NCBI RefSeq assembly: GCF_000003815.2
Contig: NC_049981.1
Span: forward strand, 15,380,899 to 15,442,849
Source of the DNA: Branchiostoma floridae
Taxonomy: Eukaryota; Chordata; Leptocardii; Amphioxiformes; Branchiostomatidae
Reading direction: 5' to 3'
DNA: 61,951 nucleotides
Every line of letters begins with the position of its first letter. The stretch's first letter is position 1. Under the pieces are notes generated by a model that saw only the letters and a list, made by a program, of their open reading frames with translations, was not told the DNA's origin and searched no databases. The position numbers were made by a program, and so were the translations under genes. Of the stretch, positions 36,301 to 48,349 are shown in pieces.

Positions 36301-39300
36301 TCCACTAATTCAACTTAAACCGATAGCATCAATGGCTTAGTCCCCGAGGTCTAACCTTCAGTCGTCCTCCCAAGGTCACGGTTAAATCCCGAGCAGAAAG
36401 GGAAATGGGGCATCTAGACTCAATCGAAACCAATTTACAGATAGGGAGTGATGTGATTGAAATGTCAGAGCAGTGATTATAACCGTGCCAGGGGAGACCG
36501 AAATGCCAATCACGATTCACGGAGAGACTAGAGCTAACTGCTCTGATTGTTCCAACCCACGCGCAGCCGACGCTGGAAAACGAGAGTGGCTAATTAGCTG
36601 ATGAAACAGAGAACCACATGGTACTTCGGGAATCTCTCTCATCACATCCATAGCTCATCCAGGACAAGAAATACAGAAAGTAACGTACTGATGCAGATTA
36701 GCCGCTAGGGGGCTCAAAAATCGACTTGCCAAAACCAACCATAATGGAAATCATAACAATTCACTCAGAGGTTCTTGAGTCATTGCTAATCACTAATATG
36801 CGGAAACACAGACAGAGAGACGCACAATTTCACACAATTATTTCCATTCTAATGGAGGTAAATCAATATACGCTTTACGTACATAACAACAACGCTAAAA
36901 AGGGACTTTCAAAGAATATCTTTTTGCATCAGGACTTGTAGCCTATTAAACCATAAGTTAGTTTCAGATTCCAAAGCCACTTTTCATTCTAGTAATATTG
37001 TGCCGGTCACTTTTCACTCCTTCTCATTGAAATGTCGAAAATGGCATTTTTTTGGGTCGAAAAATAAATCGGCTTTATTTTCAGTGAAAACTACCTGGTT
37101 GTTTAGGAAAATTCCAATATTGGCTACATCATTTAGGCATAAGTTGACGTCCCTAGGAACATTTAAAAAGTGGGCAGCATTTTTGCACCGGGTCAGACAG
37201 AATGGTTAGAAAGCATCAAACAATGGTAACGTTTGTTACAGTCATTTCTGTACATCATTTTGTAAGCAAGATGGGATACAAATGCCAGTCAATGACTCTT
37301 TTTTTTTGTTTCTTTAGAAAACCAGAAAAACTGTAAATCATCACAAAAGCGGCCATTTCTAGTCTCATACGTGGATAATATAATCGTGGCAACCATCGTA
37401 TTCTTGGTGGTAACGTTTGTTACCGAATTTGGCGACAGGCATAAACCTCACACAGCCTCCAAGATCAATGATAGTAGCGATCTGACGGGATCGGTCAGGG
37501 GGCCTGGGTAGCTGGTTTTATCTGCCGAACAATCATTTTGGGAACTGAATTGTTCCATTTTTTGCTACTTCTTAGTATATTCTCTTATATTTAGGGGTTG
37601 AAATCCCACCCGAGGCTATAATAACCTTCAAAGCCATGAACCAATATGAATGTTGTGGTGCATCTTTTGTAAAACATTACAGGGAATGTTGAAAAACAAA
37701 GGGACCATATAATTTGCTCAATATCAAGTCGTTAATTATAAGTCAGGCATTTTCGACATTTCAACGAGAACGAGCCTTTTATGCATTATCTTACGTAACG
37801 CAATATAGCGGTTCACCTTCAATACTGTTGGTTGATAGTATGTTAATGTTAGTTTTAGTGTAATTTGATACGAATATATACCACTATCTAAATTCCGTAT
37901 CCATACAACATCTAAGTCCAGAGATTGAAACATGTATATTGTCTTGTTCAAGCCCAATAAAATCCAATAATGAAATAGATATAGAAAATATACACTGGCG
38001 ACTCCAAAGGTTTTTGAAATGCTGTAGGTATTGCTTTAGAATGTAGCTGTAGGTATTGCTTTTAGGGCTCCCTTGGAAATCAGTTACCACGTTAACTGAA
38101 GGGACTACCCTAAAGATCAATAAATAACTAACACGACTGAATCCACAGACTCAGAGCTGGCAGATCTATAATGTCCAATTAGAAACCTTCTGGTTAAATC
38201 CGCGATACAGAAATGTCATANNNNNNNNNNNNNNNNNNNNNNNNNNNNNNNNNNNNNNNNNNNNNNNNNNNNNNNNNNNNNNNNNNNNNNNNNNNNNNNN
38301 NNNNNNNNNNNNNNNNNNNNCACGTGACTGGCAAATGATTTCAGTCAAAGATTGCTTGAAGCAACGCAGTGTTCAGATATGACAAAGCACATTTTCTTGC
38401 ATGTGCAGAATCGTTTGTCTAGGGGGGTTAAGCTTGTTGAGACCCAGCCGTAAATCTTCGTCTCTGTTCGTACGCCTGGGTCCTGGTCTTTAAGCGCATC
38501 GCCGTGGTACTAAAAGAAATTTAGATCTTCTATTTGGCTGAGTCACTCATTTAACAGACCGATATTTATGGCGCATCGAGTCACGGTTGAGCTTGGGGTG
38601 ATCCCAGACAACTGGCTCTGATTGAAAAGCAGTACTGCTGTCAGGTCAAGACGGAAATATCATCAACTAGTGAAGGGTATAGCTTAAATAAAGCAGTAGG
38701 TATAGAAAATACATGTAGACTATAGGATAGCGAACATGACATCTAGGTGAGCCCTTGGGTTCGATTCCTAGCATTCCCAGGTACAGTGCTGTGCCCTTGG
38801 GAAAGGCATTTAACATGACCTTTTCCTCACTTCATCCGGCCAGGCCGTGTAGAATGGGTACCTGACTATAGCTAAGACTAGGGAGATGAAAGGCAGTGAA
38901 ATGAGAGGTATGGGTTTTGTATTGAATAGTATTTTTTTTCTGGCTGTATCGTTAACATAACGTAACAAAAGTTGCGGGAGTGGCAGAACTAGTCGATTTA
39001 TCAACCTCATCCCAGGTCATGGAGTCAGTGGAACAGGCTTCAGGGAGGTATTGTTTTTGGTCTATTTGTTTTTCTGTGTTTTCGCAGTTATGTATATAGG
39101 AAGTGATCAATAGACACATGTAATGCTAATCTTACATATACGTCGATGAAGGTTAGACATCCAGGTGATAAGATATTACATAACTGGGTTTTGGTGATAA
39201 TGCCAATCCTATTTACAGAAGTAAGGCGTAACATCTTTGAACTTATGTTAATATGCTGTGATAAACATAAAATAATCGATAAAGATATCTACGAATGGCT

Positions 39301-42300
39301 GGTGGCGGCTAATAAACTACTGATGCCTTTATCCTTAACTGTCATGGGGAGCTTAAAGTGAAACATGATGCAATTTAGATATACCTACTGGGGATACGAT
39401 GGGACGGTAACGTTGCAGATGTTGTTTATGTTTTGCTGTGATCTTGCTTTTCCTGACGTAACTTAGCGTTTTGAAGATACTAAATCTATATATTTGTATC
39501 TAGGAGCCGCCACACACGTAAGTCAGTGTGTTGTAAGTCGGTCTTTTGGTATCACAGACAAGTGACGGAACAAACGGCGAAACAAACACGTTTATGGTAA
39601 GACCCTTTTTTGCCTCCTGACGGCCTCCACAAGTGGAGTGATATTCAGGTGATGAGACAGTTGGGGATATCGTGGATTGGTCAGGTCTCAGTTCTAACAA
39701 ACCGGGACGTGGATGTAATCCCTGTTCTCTCATTAGTGTGACCACCATGAGCCGAGGAGCTTCATCAAACCCGTGAATTGTCAATCATTGCAATTTGTAG
39801 CTACTCAGCCAAATTCCCACAGGCTGTCATTCGGTAGCAAATTCTGCACACAACAACCAGCAGCTCTCAACAACCTGTTGTTTCCTGCAACACACTAGCT
39901 CCGTCATGCCAGCAGATACACATACAGACTAGTGAAACCAACAACAAAACGCCATGAAATCTAGACTTTCGTGTATAGGCCCATATCTAGATGTAACAGC
40001 TTGCCCTAGTATGGGATATCAATCTGCTTGTTATGACCAAGCAGGACCTTCTTATAGCCATATGGATATGTAAGTCAGTCAATTTGATAATATATCATAT
40101 TGTATTCTATGTGGATAGTTGTAATAGCTTGTAGTTTGCATGTTCCTTTTTTTGTTCAGGAAGCTGTGTACATAATGTATTCTAGCTAACGGACTGAATC
40201 ACGTATCCAAGTATCCACCATTGTGCCCTTTGTTAATTGTAACCGTGAAGTGGATGTACTGTACGTACAATACACGCTTCTATCAACCATGATTAAGTCA
40301 TCTATGATGGTTACACTTGCCACTGACACTGTCAGTATTGCCCATAGGAAAATATTTCCGAACGTACCTGTGGGCAAATATCTCTTGGATGTATAAAATA
40401 CAATTTGTTCGTCGAATTTGTCTTGATTGGTTCTAACAACAACGTGCTAGAGCAATTAACCAAGCTGACCCCGCAGCTTGCAAAAACGTTCTTTTGTGAA
40501 GCAAACAAAGCTTATACTAGTATTATAATATCTTTCAAATTTATGTAACCACGATAATCAAAAAGTCACTGAATGATACTGATTATGGTTGAATGTAATC
40601 AGGAAATGTCTCAGTCTGGTGTCATCCGTGTCACACGCACTTTAATCCCAAGCTTCCATCACGTATGGCCTTTAACATTAATCAATGATCGGCCCATAAA
40701 TTTTACCCCGAGGCTCGATCGGCAAAATAGATTTTGGATTGAAGTGTTTGTAATAAAACCTAATCACGTCTGGGGGCGATTGCCTGTCTCCGCACCGCCC
40801 TATTTACGCCGGTACCAATGATGAATATCCGAGGAGGAATGGTGCTTAACTTAAATCTGCCCAGCGACGCGCCCACATTAATTCGTAGGCCGTCGTGCGA
40901 CTTTGATGTCGTAGAATTTTCAAACATACAACAAGGAACCAGGACATCCTTTTGCCGAAACAAGACAGTTGGATTCTGTAAGACACATACACGACTATCC
41001 CAAGAATGCCCTCATTTTGCGATAATTTTGCGATCTTACGAAGGTCTTACGCCGAATGGGACCAGGTCCTAGTGGAAGCAGATATGTATTGGGACATTTG
41101 GCTTGATGAAAAAAATGATTTTCAATGATCTAAGGTAAAAAGAACGAAATAAAGGATTAAGTTCTATATATTTCCCAATTTAGAATATGCATATAAAATA
41201 TGCGCGGTTAAAGTTTGCTGGTTTGATTAAACGTTTTTTTAATTTCATATCAATGATTTGTAGGACTATGGTACACTTATCCTCTTTTTTGACCTTATGA
41301 GATATGTTTATAGTATTCCCCGAGACTGTAAATACGATTATCAAGAATGAGAGAATTGTAATTCCTAATGATATTTGATTTAAGTGTCCTTGTATAAAAT
41401 CAGTTTGTCCCTATACCAAACGTGTATTATCAAAACAGACGTTTCCCCTCCGAAACTAATAATGGCCTGGGCGTGTAAGCTGACATTGTGTGTGTGCCCA
41501 CCCTTACTTGAGGATGACAGGGGTAGTTATTGACAGCAAGTACACGTTATGGATAACATCTCATGTCGACTCCAAATCTAATTCGAGAGTGCAAGAGGGA
41601 AAATTTGCAACATGTATAAAAATGCGTACATTTTGTAAAGAGGCGTTGTAACAAGAATTGAAGCAACAAAACTGATATCACGGACAACATATCTTTCATT
41701 TGTATTCAACAAGTGCAAAAAGTTACACTAGCGTGTTAGCCTAGTATCCCTTGCCAACTACTGTTATCCAACAAAGTGTCTTCTGATTTCCGATATTTTC
41801 TTGTCATGTGACCGTTGTCGTATGGAACGAAATTTCTTCTTTTTTCCGACATCGGGCATAAACCAATGCGCGTGTGGATGTTATACATAGAATTGAAATC
41901 AATTTGGCCCAACGCTTAACGATCAACTAAAAGCTGTGTCACCAGAATATAATGGAGAGAGTTGCCTCAGCTAGCTCAAGAGCCGCATCAATAAAGTCTA
42001 GCAGATACGCACACACAAGTATTCATGGCGACGAGTTGTATTCTATGTACATGACTTCCATATTGATTTAGTCAGATCGATTACATAAGAAGGGAAGATA
42101 GAATATAGCAATGCGGACAGACCCTGACCGTCAATCACAATAAGCAGCTCAACCAATATACAATGCCAGCTGTCGGCTCTAGAAAGGCTCGGGTCGGCAG
42201 GCAGGGTCGGTCGGATAACCAGAAACACAGCCCTTATGTATTAAAACACTGTTCAGACCGATGGAAGACAAATTCGTTCCGCTGTTTCATGAAATATATT

Positions 42301-43190
42301 CCCAGGGTCACTTATGAAAATGCATAGATACTCTTGCAGTATGTGCAAACGGTACGTGCATGTGCATTCTTGCATTCTACCCGGCTTGTGCGATATGTTT
42401 TAGGAGCAGTTGGAGACTGAGTGATTCAGTCAACAGAGTAAATCAGTTGAAAATTCCGCCGAGTACAATTGTTTTAGGTCCTCAAGCCCTCCATGTGTTT
42501 GGGAGAATGACTGCGGGAACCCATCTTCTTATAATAAACGTCTCTGCCAAGACACACGTATTCTAAATGGTAATGGTTTTTCGTACAAGTCGTTTCCAAG
42601 TCACCGCGTGGGTTTTAAGACGACAGTTGTGACATCAAGTTTATAGCAAAATACTCCACACGTCGTCAAAACCTACATCAAGCTCTATAGCNNNNNNNNN
42701 NNNNNNNNNNNNNNNNNNNNNNNNNNNNNNNNNNNNNNNNNNNNNNNNNNNNNNNNNNNNNNNNNNNNNNNNNNNNNNNNNNNNNNNNNNNNNNNNNNNN
42801 NNNNNNNNNNNNNNNNNNNNNNNNNNNNNNNNNNNNNNNNNNNNNNNNNNNNNNNNNNNNNNNNNNNNNNNNNNNNNNNNNNNNNNNNNNNNNNNNNNNN
42901 NNNNNNNNNNNNNNNNNNNNNNNNNNNNNNNNNNNNNNNNNNNNNNNNNNNNNNNNNNNNNNNNNNNNNNNNNNNNNNNNNNNNNNNNNNNNNNNNNNNN
43001 NNNNNNNNNNNNNNNNNNNNNNNNNNNNNNNNNNNNNNNNNNNNNNNNNNNNNNNNNNNNNNNNNNNNNNNNNNNNNNNNNNNNNNNNNNTAGAGATTCA
43101 GGTATATTACACTATTTATCATAAAAAATGGAGATATAGTTTTGGGTGTGCCTGTCTATGTCTGTCTAGGTGTCTGTTTGTCTGTGTGTG

Positions 43191-43230
<40 letters not shown>

Positions 43231-46200
43231 TGTGTAAGTGTGTGTGTGTGTGTTTGTGTTTCCGGATATTTGTGGTCAGCATAACTCAAGAACCTCTGAA
43301 TGGATTGCCATAATATTTGATATGTAGGTAGGTATTGGGGAGACAAAGGTCAAGGTTAATTTCGGGCCCCCTGATATGTGACCTTGGTACTGCAGCAGAA
43401 ATTCCGTTTTTGTATCTTTTGACCTGGATGTGCTATGGCCTTGATTTTCTGATGGCAGATAGCTTGTGACGTAAGGAATAGGTGGTGTATGTTTGGGTCC
43501 CCTAGCAGGTTGCTCTTGTACTGCAGGGGCGTTTTTCTCAAAATCTTCTAAGGAGGATAACTGGACAAGGGAACGACAAATTTATATGATATTTGGTATG
43601 TAGGTAGCTTTGACAGAGATGTACATAATCATGTGCAAATTATGCAAACTGGCACTTAATTTGCATAATTAATGAGGAAAATCTATATTTGTATTGTTTG
43701 CCATTGTAGGACTCAAATACCTGTCATATATGTAGTTTGTGGATGGTGGAACATTAACAGTTATCAATAAGGCAAATATGCCCCTAATTTGCATAATCAA
43801 TGTAAAAGTGATATAATTCTTCTAAATGGTAAATGATTGCAAAATCAACATTATGATCTAAGTGTGTACATAACCAAGCATAGATTATGTAAATGTGGAA
43901 ATCATTTACATAATCAGACTATTTCATAAAGTAAACCAGACAAAAGTCTCTGTACTTGTCGTTGTGACAATATAGCTACTATTTGGATCACGCGCGTGTG
44001 TGTTGTTAATGTGATTGGCATGTCGCTGTGGGCATGTTAGAAATCATGACTGGTGACGCATACATGTGCGTAGGACTTACCAAGATCAAAGGTGCGCGCT
44101 ATCACATGTACTAGTTGACAACAAAACACCGAGAAACTGCAGGCTTTCTCCTTATAAGCTCATGCAGCGCGAGATACAAGGCCGTGGAGTCTATCTTTAA
44201 GCTGTAAAGGTTTAGTTGGGTTCTCCGGTAAGCCTTGGCCATATGTGGCGAATCGTGGATAGTCGTACGGCCCATTAACGTTCCCTGCAGGGCCAAATGT
44301 CTGTAAACTTCGGGTTAACTGTGAGTTTGTTTGATTTGCTCCTACAGGGTTCAATTTTCTGCCGCTGCCACCTAAGTAAGTCTCGAATGGAGGCCGTAAC
44401 CAGAGCTTCTAGACATGACGTAAATGACTCTGAAGTCGCCTAATTGAAGAACATATCAAAGTACCCCTTTATGTTTGGCATGGTAGCTATGGTAGCATGG
44501 GTTATACTGGCATCTCAGACAACATATGCATGCCTTGAAAGAACCACTTTAGCGAAGTTTACCAAGGCTTGCCCCACAATTGCTACAATTAAAGTTTTCC
44601 TGTTGTTGTGAATGGCAACAGTGGCTCAGACACAGTGACAGTCAGATTTAGATTTCCCTCTGTGACGGCTGAGAGCGATAGCGTAGTTCGGGACAAATAG
44701 GCAAATCTTCAGTAACTCTTATGATGGTCGAGTTTCAGTGGGTGAAAATCAGCTTTAGATTGTAAAGTGTGACATCAGCCACACGTCGGAACACACTATT
44801 GGCGTAATTGGACCTACGCAGAAATGTTGGTGCAATCTGTTATGTTCTTCTAAAAGGAAATAGAACCCTGCAAATAAAATTTTCTGGAGACGTTCTAATG
44901 AAATAAGAAATAAAGTGCAACCATATTCAAATTTTCTAGGCCGTTTGGAAATGCAGTACAGTCCTAACCGAACCCTGCCCACTCAATAAATCAAGTCGGT
45001 TCAATATAGCAAGGATAATCATGTCTCTTCTCCAAGAGTGACGAAGAACTCATTTTCCTGTCTTCTCACAGGTATCGGACGAGTACAAGAAGTATAGTGT
45101 AGTCGTGATACCATAATTTTCTATGCATGTTTGTTATACAAGAATACGGTTCACAGTTCGAACTGCAAATGGGGAATGAGATGCATCGTGGGTAATATGT
45201 CAAAATTGAAGACGTCTGAGACATAATCAATACACGTATGGGCATGGATGAAGCATGGTCTAGACAAGAAGGGTTTCCACCTTAGGGGCCTTCATCTTTG
45301 ACCTCACGCATGCGTAGTTCAAACCATGAATCAGCTTATACATCCAAGCATATGTAAGGACCCGGCAAGTTTTTGAAATATTTATTACTATTTTCTAGTA
45401 ACGTTTTGCACTTTTAGGAAGACGCCAATCGTTAGGAAAACACAATATAGACAACGGCACTGAATGTTGAAATAAAGATGGGATTGAACACAGAAATTGA
45501 GCGATTGTTACATCTGCTTGGATATTAAATCAACCCTTCCCCATGCACAAATTCACACATCAAATTGCCCCGACTACGGTCGTGAAAACGTAGAAACGTA
45601 GAATAACAACATGAAATGCAACATTTGGCTGACATGCAAGCACTCCCTCATGCATTGTCCGAACCACTAATTGCCATGCTAAAGCTGGTTTAGCTGTTGA
45701 TTTTGCAGGACAGCCAGGACCGGTCTATTGGGCCGCTAATCAAGTCTTTTTTCTCTCGGCCCTCCGCGGCAACAGGTGCCTTGATACAACTCCTGAAAGG
45801 CACGGATGTTTTCATGTGCGACGGAAACAAACTGAAGCCGACTTGTGAGACAACTCCAGGGACAGCGGCCTTTGATGTTACACAAAAAATAACGTCAAGC
45901 TCATTACAAATAATATGAAAACAAAATATCATTTTCTTCCTGTATTCAACAACGATGATAGTATCATTCAATTAACACACACGTAGAAATTATCCCTAGA
46001 TATACACCCTTCATTTCCTGTCATTGAACATAGCAACGTTAGAATATCTATTGCAAATACGAACACGTGTTGTTAAACATCATCAGAACACGTAGCATTT
46101 TAGTCTCATACAATATTTGAAGTAAAACATGCATGGGTTCGAAATGCTGTCTAATATAAATCACTCCATAGAGAGGGATTTATACGTTTCTATGTATTGA

Positions 46201-46932
46201 GCGGATTATAAACCGCTGGTGCTTGACCAATATATCCAATAGAAATGGATAAAGATCAATTGACATCGTATGTAGATATAATAATAGTGTTATTCTGGTA
46301 CCAAATTGTACCTATAGGGTACTGTTTCCTATTGTATTACAGTTTTCTTGTCATAATGGGTTTTGAGAGCAGAACAGACTAAACCGCGCACTTATTTGGC
46401 AACAGGGTTTGTAAATGCCGATATTTTAGATGCCATTTTAACATACACGTGAGGAAAAGAATTCACAAAGAAACAAAACAGTCAAAAATTCTGCTGCAAT
46501 AGTTGTGCTTATCGTTATAATTCATAAAGCCCAAAACACAAGTCCAGTAAAAGCCTGATATGGGGACTATGTTTATCGTTGTAATCCATATCATGTTTAA
46601 CAGACGTTTTGTTTAGCGATTAGCTAGCACTGACGGGTGCCATCTGGCGTGCCTCGAGCTATGTTGCACAAGGAGTGCTTCATACTGTGTTAATAACATG
46701 GTATAACGAGCACGTACCTCAGACCGGCTTGAATCATGAACATCCTCGGGCTGCGAGCGCCCGTGTACCCGGAGCGCACCCCGCGAAACTTCTCCTTGGC
46801 CACGTTGATGTGCGCCACCAGCTTGTACACGAACAGGACCGAGCCGCTCAAGATGAGGAAAAAGACAAACCGAAGCTTCATCATCTTAGCTGCGGCTGCT
46901 TCACCGAACTCAGCACCATCTCCGAACCCCAT
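30348..46932 (-). CDS. ST8SIA3: Alpha-2,8-sialyltransferase, ST8SIA3-like (GT29)
   Basis: Golgi type II membrane enzyme that adds sialic acid in alpha-2,8 linkage, using CMP-sialic acid. Minus-strand exons found: 46932-46718, 34062-33915, 33524-33091, 32554-32391, 30466-30348; phases agree throughout. Exon 1 gives a short cytoplasmic tail, a signal anchor (LRFVFFLILSGSVLFVY) and a stem with SPRMFMIQAGLR, as in ST8SIA3. Exon 33524 carries sialylmotif L (CAVVGSGGILSNSYCGNEID, FVFRCNFAP). Exon 32554 carries motif S (LSTGMIVYTLATMFCDEVRL, YGFWPY) and motif III (HYYD). The last exon carries motif VS (HQLPEE) and a C-terminal Cys. The visible total is 359 residues. By comparison with vertebrate ST8SIA3, about 40 stem residues between exon 1 and the 34062 exon are absent. 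They may lie in an assembly gap or be truly missing, because the two exons also join in frame directly. The alternative ATG at 46884 gives a shorter tail. Confidence 0.92.
35038..35137. other. Assembly gap, 100 N
   Basis: Exactly 100 N, probably a placeholder of arbitrary length within ST8SIA3 intron 1. Open frames crossing it are artefacts. Confidence 0.99.
37225..37423. repeat. Two copies of GGTAACGTTTGTTAC
   Basis: The 15-mer GGTAACGTTTGTTAC (a GTAAC...GTTAC palindrome) occurs at 37225-37239 and 37409-37423, 184 bp apart. They could be terminal pieces of a small element. No further symmetry was seen. Confidence 0.5.
38221..38320. other. Assembly gap, 100 N
   Basis: Exactly 100 N, a placeholder gap within ST8SIA3 intron 1. 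Confidence 0.99.
38725..38900 (+). mobile_element. tRNA-derived SINE fragment
   Basis: A pol III B-box GGTTCGATTCC lies at 38758-38768. It is followed by the conserved SINE body strings CCCTTGGGAAAGGCATTTAA, CCTCACTTCA and AATGGGTACCTGACT. The same body occurs at 52.0-52.3 kb. The A-box part is eroded. Confidence 0.7.
42692..43090. other. Assembly gap, 399 N
   Basis: The longest gap in the window; its non-round length suggests a sized gap. It is one place where a missing ST8SIA3 stem exon could lie. Confidence 0.99.
43150..43560 (+). repeat. (TG)n microsatellite plus dispersed repeat body
   Basis: A GTCTG/TGTG run (about 43150-43258) leads into a body with AGCATAACTCAAGAACCTCT, GGATTGCCATAATATTTG, GTAGGTAGGTATTGGGGAG and AAGGTCAAGG. 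Sister copies lie at 61795-61951 (same strand) and, reversed, at about 36745-36865, 51110-51345 and 54705-54845. This is an interspersed repeat of unknown class. Confidence 0.7.
43600..43920. repeat. AT-rich repeat with recurring AATTTGCATAAT
   Basis: AATTTGCATAATTAATGAGG, AATTTGCATAATCAATG and TACATAATCAGAC-like strings recur about every 120 bp. ATTTGCAT is an octamer (POU-factor) core, but here it seems to be a repeat unit. It probably belongs to the same interspersed element as the preceding stretch. Confidence 0.5.
44160..44400 (-). other. Orphan open stretch, protein-like
   Basis: On the minus strand a 77-codon stop-bounded stretch contains PPFETYLGGSGRKLNPVGAN and later NGPYDYPRFATYGQGLPENP. 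The composition looks like real protein rather than random sequence. A CTTACTTAG|G acceptor lies within it. It does not match the expected ST8SIA3 stem, and no partner exon was found. It could be a transposon coding remnant. Confidence 0.3.
45149..45331. mobile_element. MITE copy (TTCGAACTG / CGCATGCG family)
   Basis: The left end GTTCACAGTTCGAACTG pairs with the right end CGCATGCGTAGTTCAAACCA. It shares TATGGTCTAGACAAGAA-like and TTAGGGGCCTTCA strings with the copies at 12300 and 29916. Confidence 0.75.
45709..45918 (+). other. Orphan candidate terminal exon
   Basis: After a good acceptor (GTTGATTTTGCAG) a 69-codon frame reads to TGA at 45916-45918. It begins DSQDRSIGPLIKSFFSRPSA, has two cysteines mid-way (FMCDGNK, PTCETTP) and ends KITSSSLQII. 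An internal GGCAACAG|GTGCCT is also a usable donor. No upstream partner exon on this strand was identified. It is intronic and antisense to ST8SIA3. Confidence 0.3.
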
Positions 46933-48340
46933 CGGCAGCCATCTTTAAATTCGGGAAGAATTCTCCACACCTGGACCACCGGCTCCTTGTGAAGCGATGT
47001 TTTCAGGTGCGAGTTGGTTACATGGGGGCTTACATCGCGATGTTTCCTCATCAGACGACGGTTTGCCGAGTGCCGGGCTGCACCAACGCAGATATACCTC
47101 GATTGCGTCACGTCCGTTACCGGTGGCAACCGCGGACGATATTTGCGCTGCTGTTCACTGACATTTTTCTCCGCGGCGGCACAACAAAATATCTGATCTG
47201 TACGAGGGACAGCGAAGGTCCGTACTCGCAGAATGTCGATTGGAGCTAGTGGAAACCTTTTATCAACGTGGAGTACATAATCACAGACTTGATATTCTGC
47301 ACTCAAGCTGGGCGTGGTGTGACCCTAAATATTATGATTATGAAGCGCTCCGCGCTGGTGAGTGTGCCTACTAACAACTCAAAGCTCATTCGCTAAGGCA
47401 CCTGTGTCTCGACGTAGGTATCATATGCCACATCATATACAAATCGCACATTTAGAAAATGTGTGTTAAATCCACGTGTTCCTTTAGCTTTCTAACGTCG
47501 AGGGATACTGCAAGATGTGTTTAAGTGGTGATTTGTTTCAACCTTTGCTTACCCATACGAAGCTACGACTGATGATGATACTAGTACCAAGCTTTAGCTG
47601 GCCTGCAGAACGCTTTTCAACGAGGTCATGAGAGAAGAGCTAAGGGCCAGACAAAATATAGCAAAGGCACAACTGCATTATACTAAGTCTTGAGGAACAA
47701 GCACAAATCCCTGATTTGCATTAAGCGCCCGATCTTAAGTACTTGCTTTTATCAAGGACACCATACTTGCTTTTATGTGCTATTCATGTGTCATGGACAG
47801 CATCATTATTCACCGTGGCTCGATGATAACGGATAAAGACACACCAGTGATTTCAGCCTGTTATGAATATGTATGTATCAGGAGTGCATGTTTTTACGAT
47901 GCCATCATTGCGTTGCAAGCAAATACCTCAAGTCACAGAAATATTGATTATTCTATCACCGGTCCATATGATAATGAAAGAATGTACGCACAAACAACGA
48001 TAACACGGTTTTATTGTCTTTGGGAATGAATGTATGTTTTACTGTTGTTAATTTGCACCACAAATACCTCAAGTAAGCACACAAAAATTATTATTCTATT
48101 GTCACTCTATTTGATACCAAGGTAAGATACCTATACCTATACAACTAAAACACGTCATTACCTCTTAAAAGGCGTTATGGTTTTGTTTGTGCACAGTCAC
48201 ACGAATGTAGCTACGTACATGTGAGGTCCATTTCTTACCAGTCCATTTCAGAAAATTTGACTACTGGTGATGAGCACAAGAGTGAGAGAGGCATTGGTAC
48301 AGAATAGCGTACATTTATCAATCAGTGCAAAAAAAGCCAA
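46933..48340. other. Region upstream of ST8SIA3
   Basis: The first 300 bp are GC- and CpG-rich, with TGCGTCACGTC (CRE-like) and GTTACCGGTGGCAACC (an RFX-like inverted repeat) around 47100-47130. This fits a promoter for the minus-strand ST8SIA3 gene. The leader ATG at about 46940 is out of frame and very short. Beyond 47.3 kb only AT-rich spacer is seen. Confidence 0.45.
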
Positions 48341-48349
48341 AACTTACAA

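Larger units (their letters stand above)
34063..46717. other. Giant first intron of ST8SIA3
   Basis: About 12.7 kb without a confirmed ST8SIA3 exon. It contains three assembly gaps, a tRNA-derived SINE near 38.7 kb, dispersed repeat copies near 36.8 and 43.2 kb, an ATTTGCAT-rich stretch at 43.6-43.9 kb, a MITE at 45.15 kb and two orphan open stretches (44.16-44.40 kb minus, 45.71-45.92 kb plus). Elsewhere it is AT-rich with nothing recognised. Confidence 0.6.

Noticed and set aside
42685-43122. 145-codon minus-strand frame
   Set aside because: It is nearly all N (assembly gap).
43119-43346. Thr-His-rich minus-strand frame
   Set aside because: Translation of a TG microsatellite.
45690-45971. 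Minus-strand frame considered as the missing ST8SIA3 stem exon
   Set aside because: No reading in the required phase stays open between an acceptor and a donor, and the peptide does not resemble the stem.
46881-47306. 141-codon minus-strand frame upstream of ST8SIA3
   Set aside because: It overlaps the GC-rich promoter and exon 1 in a different frame; no protein-like motif seen.
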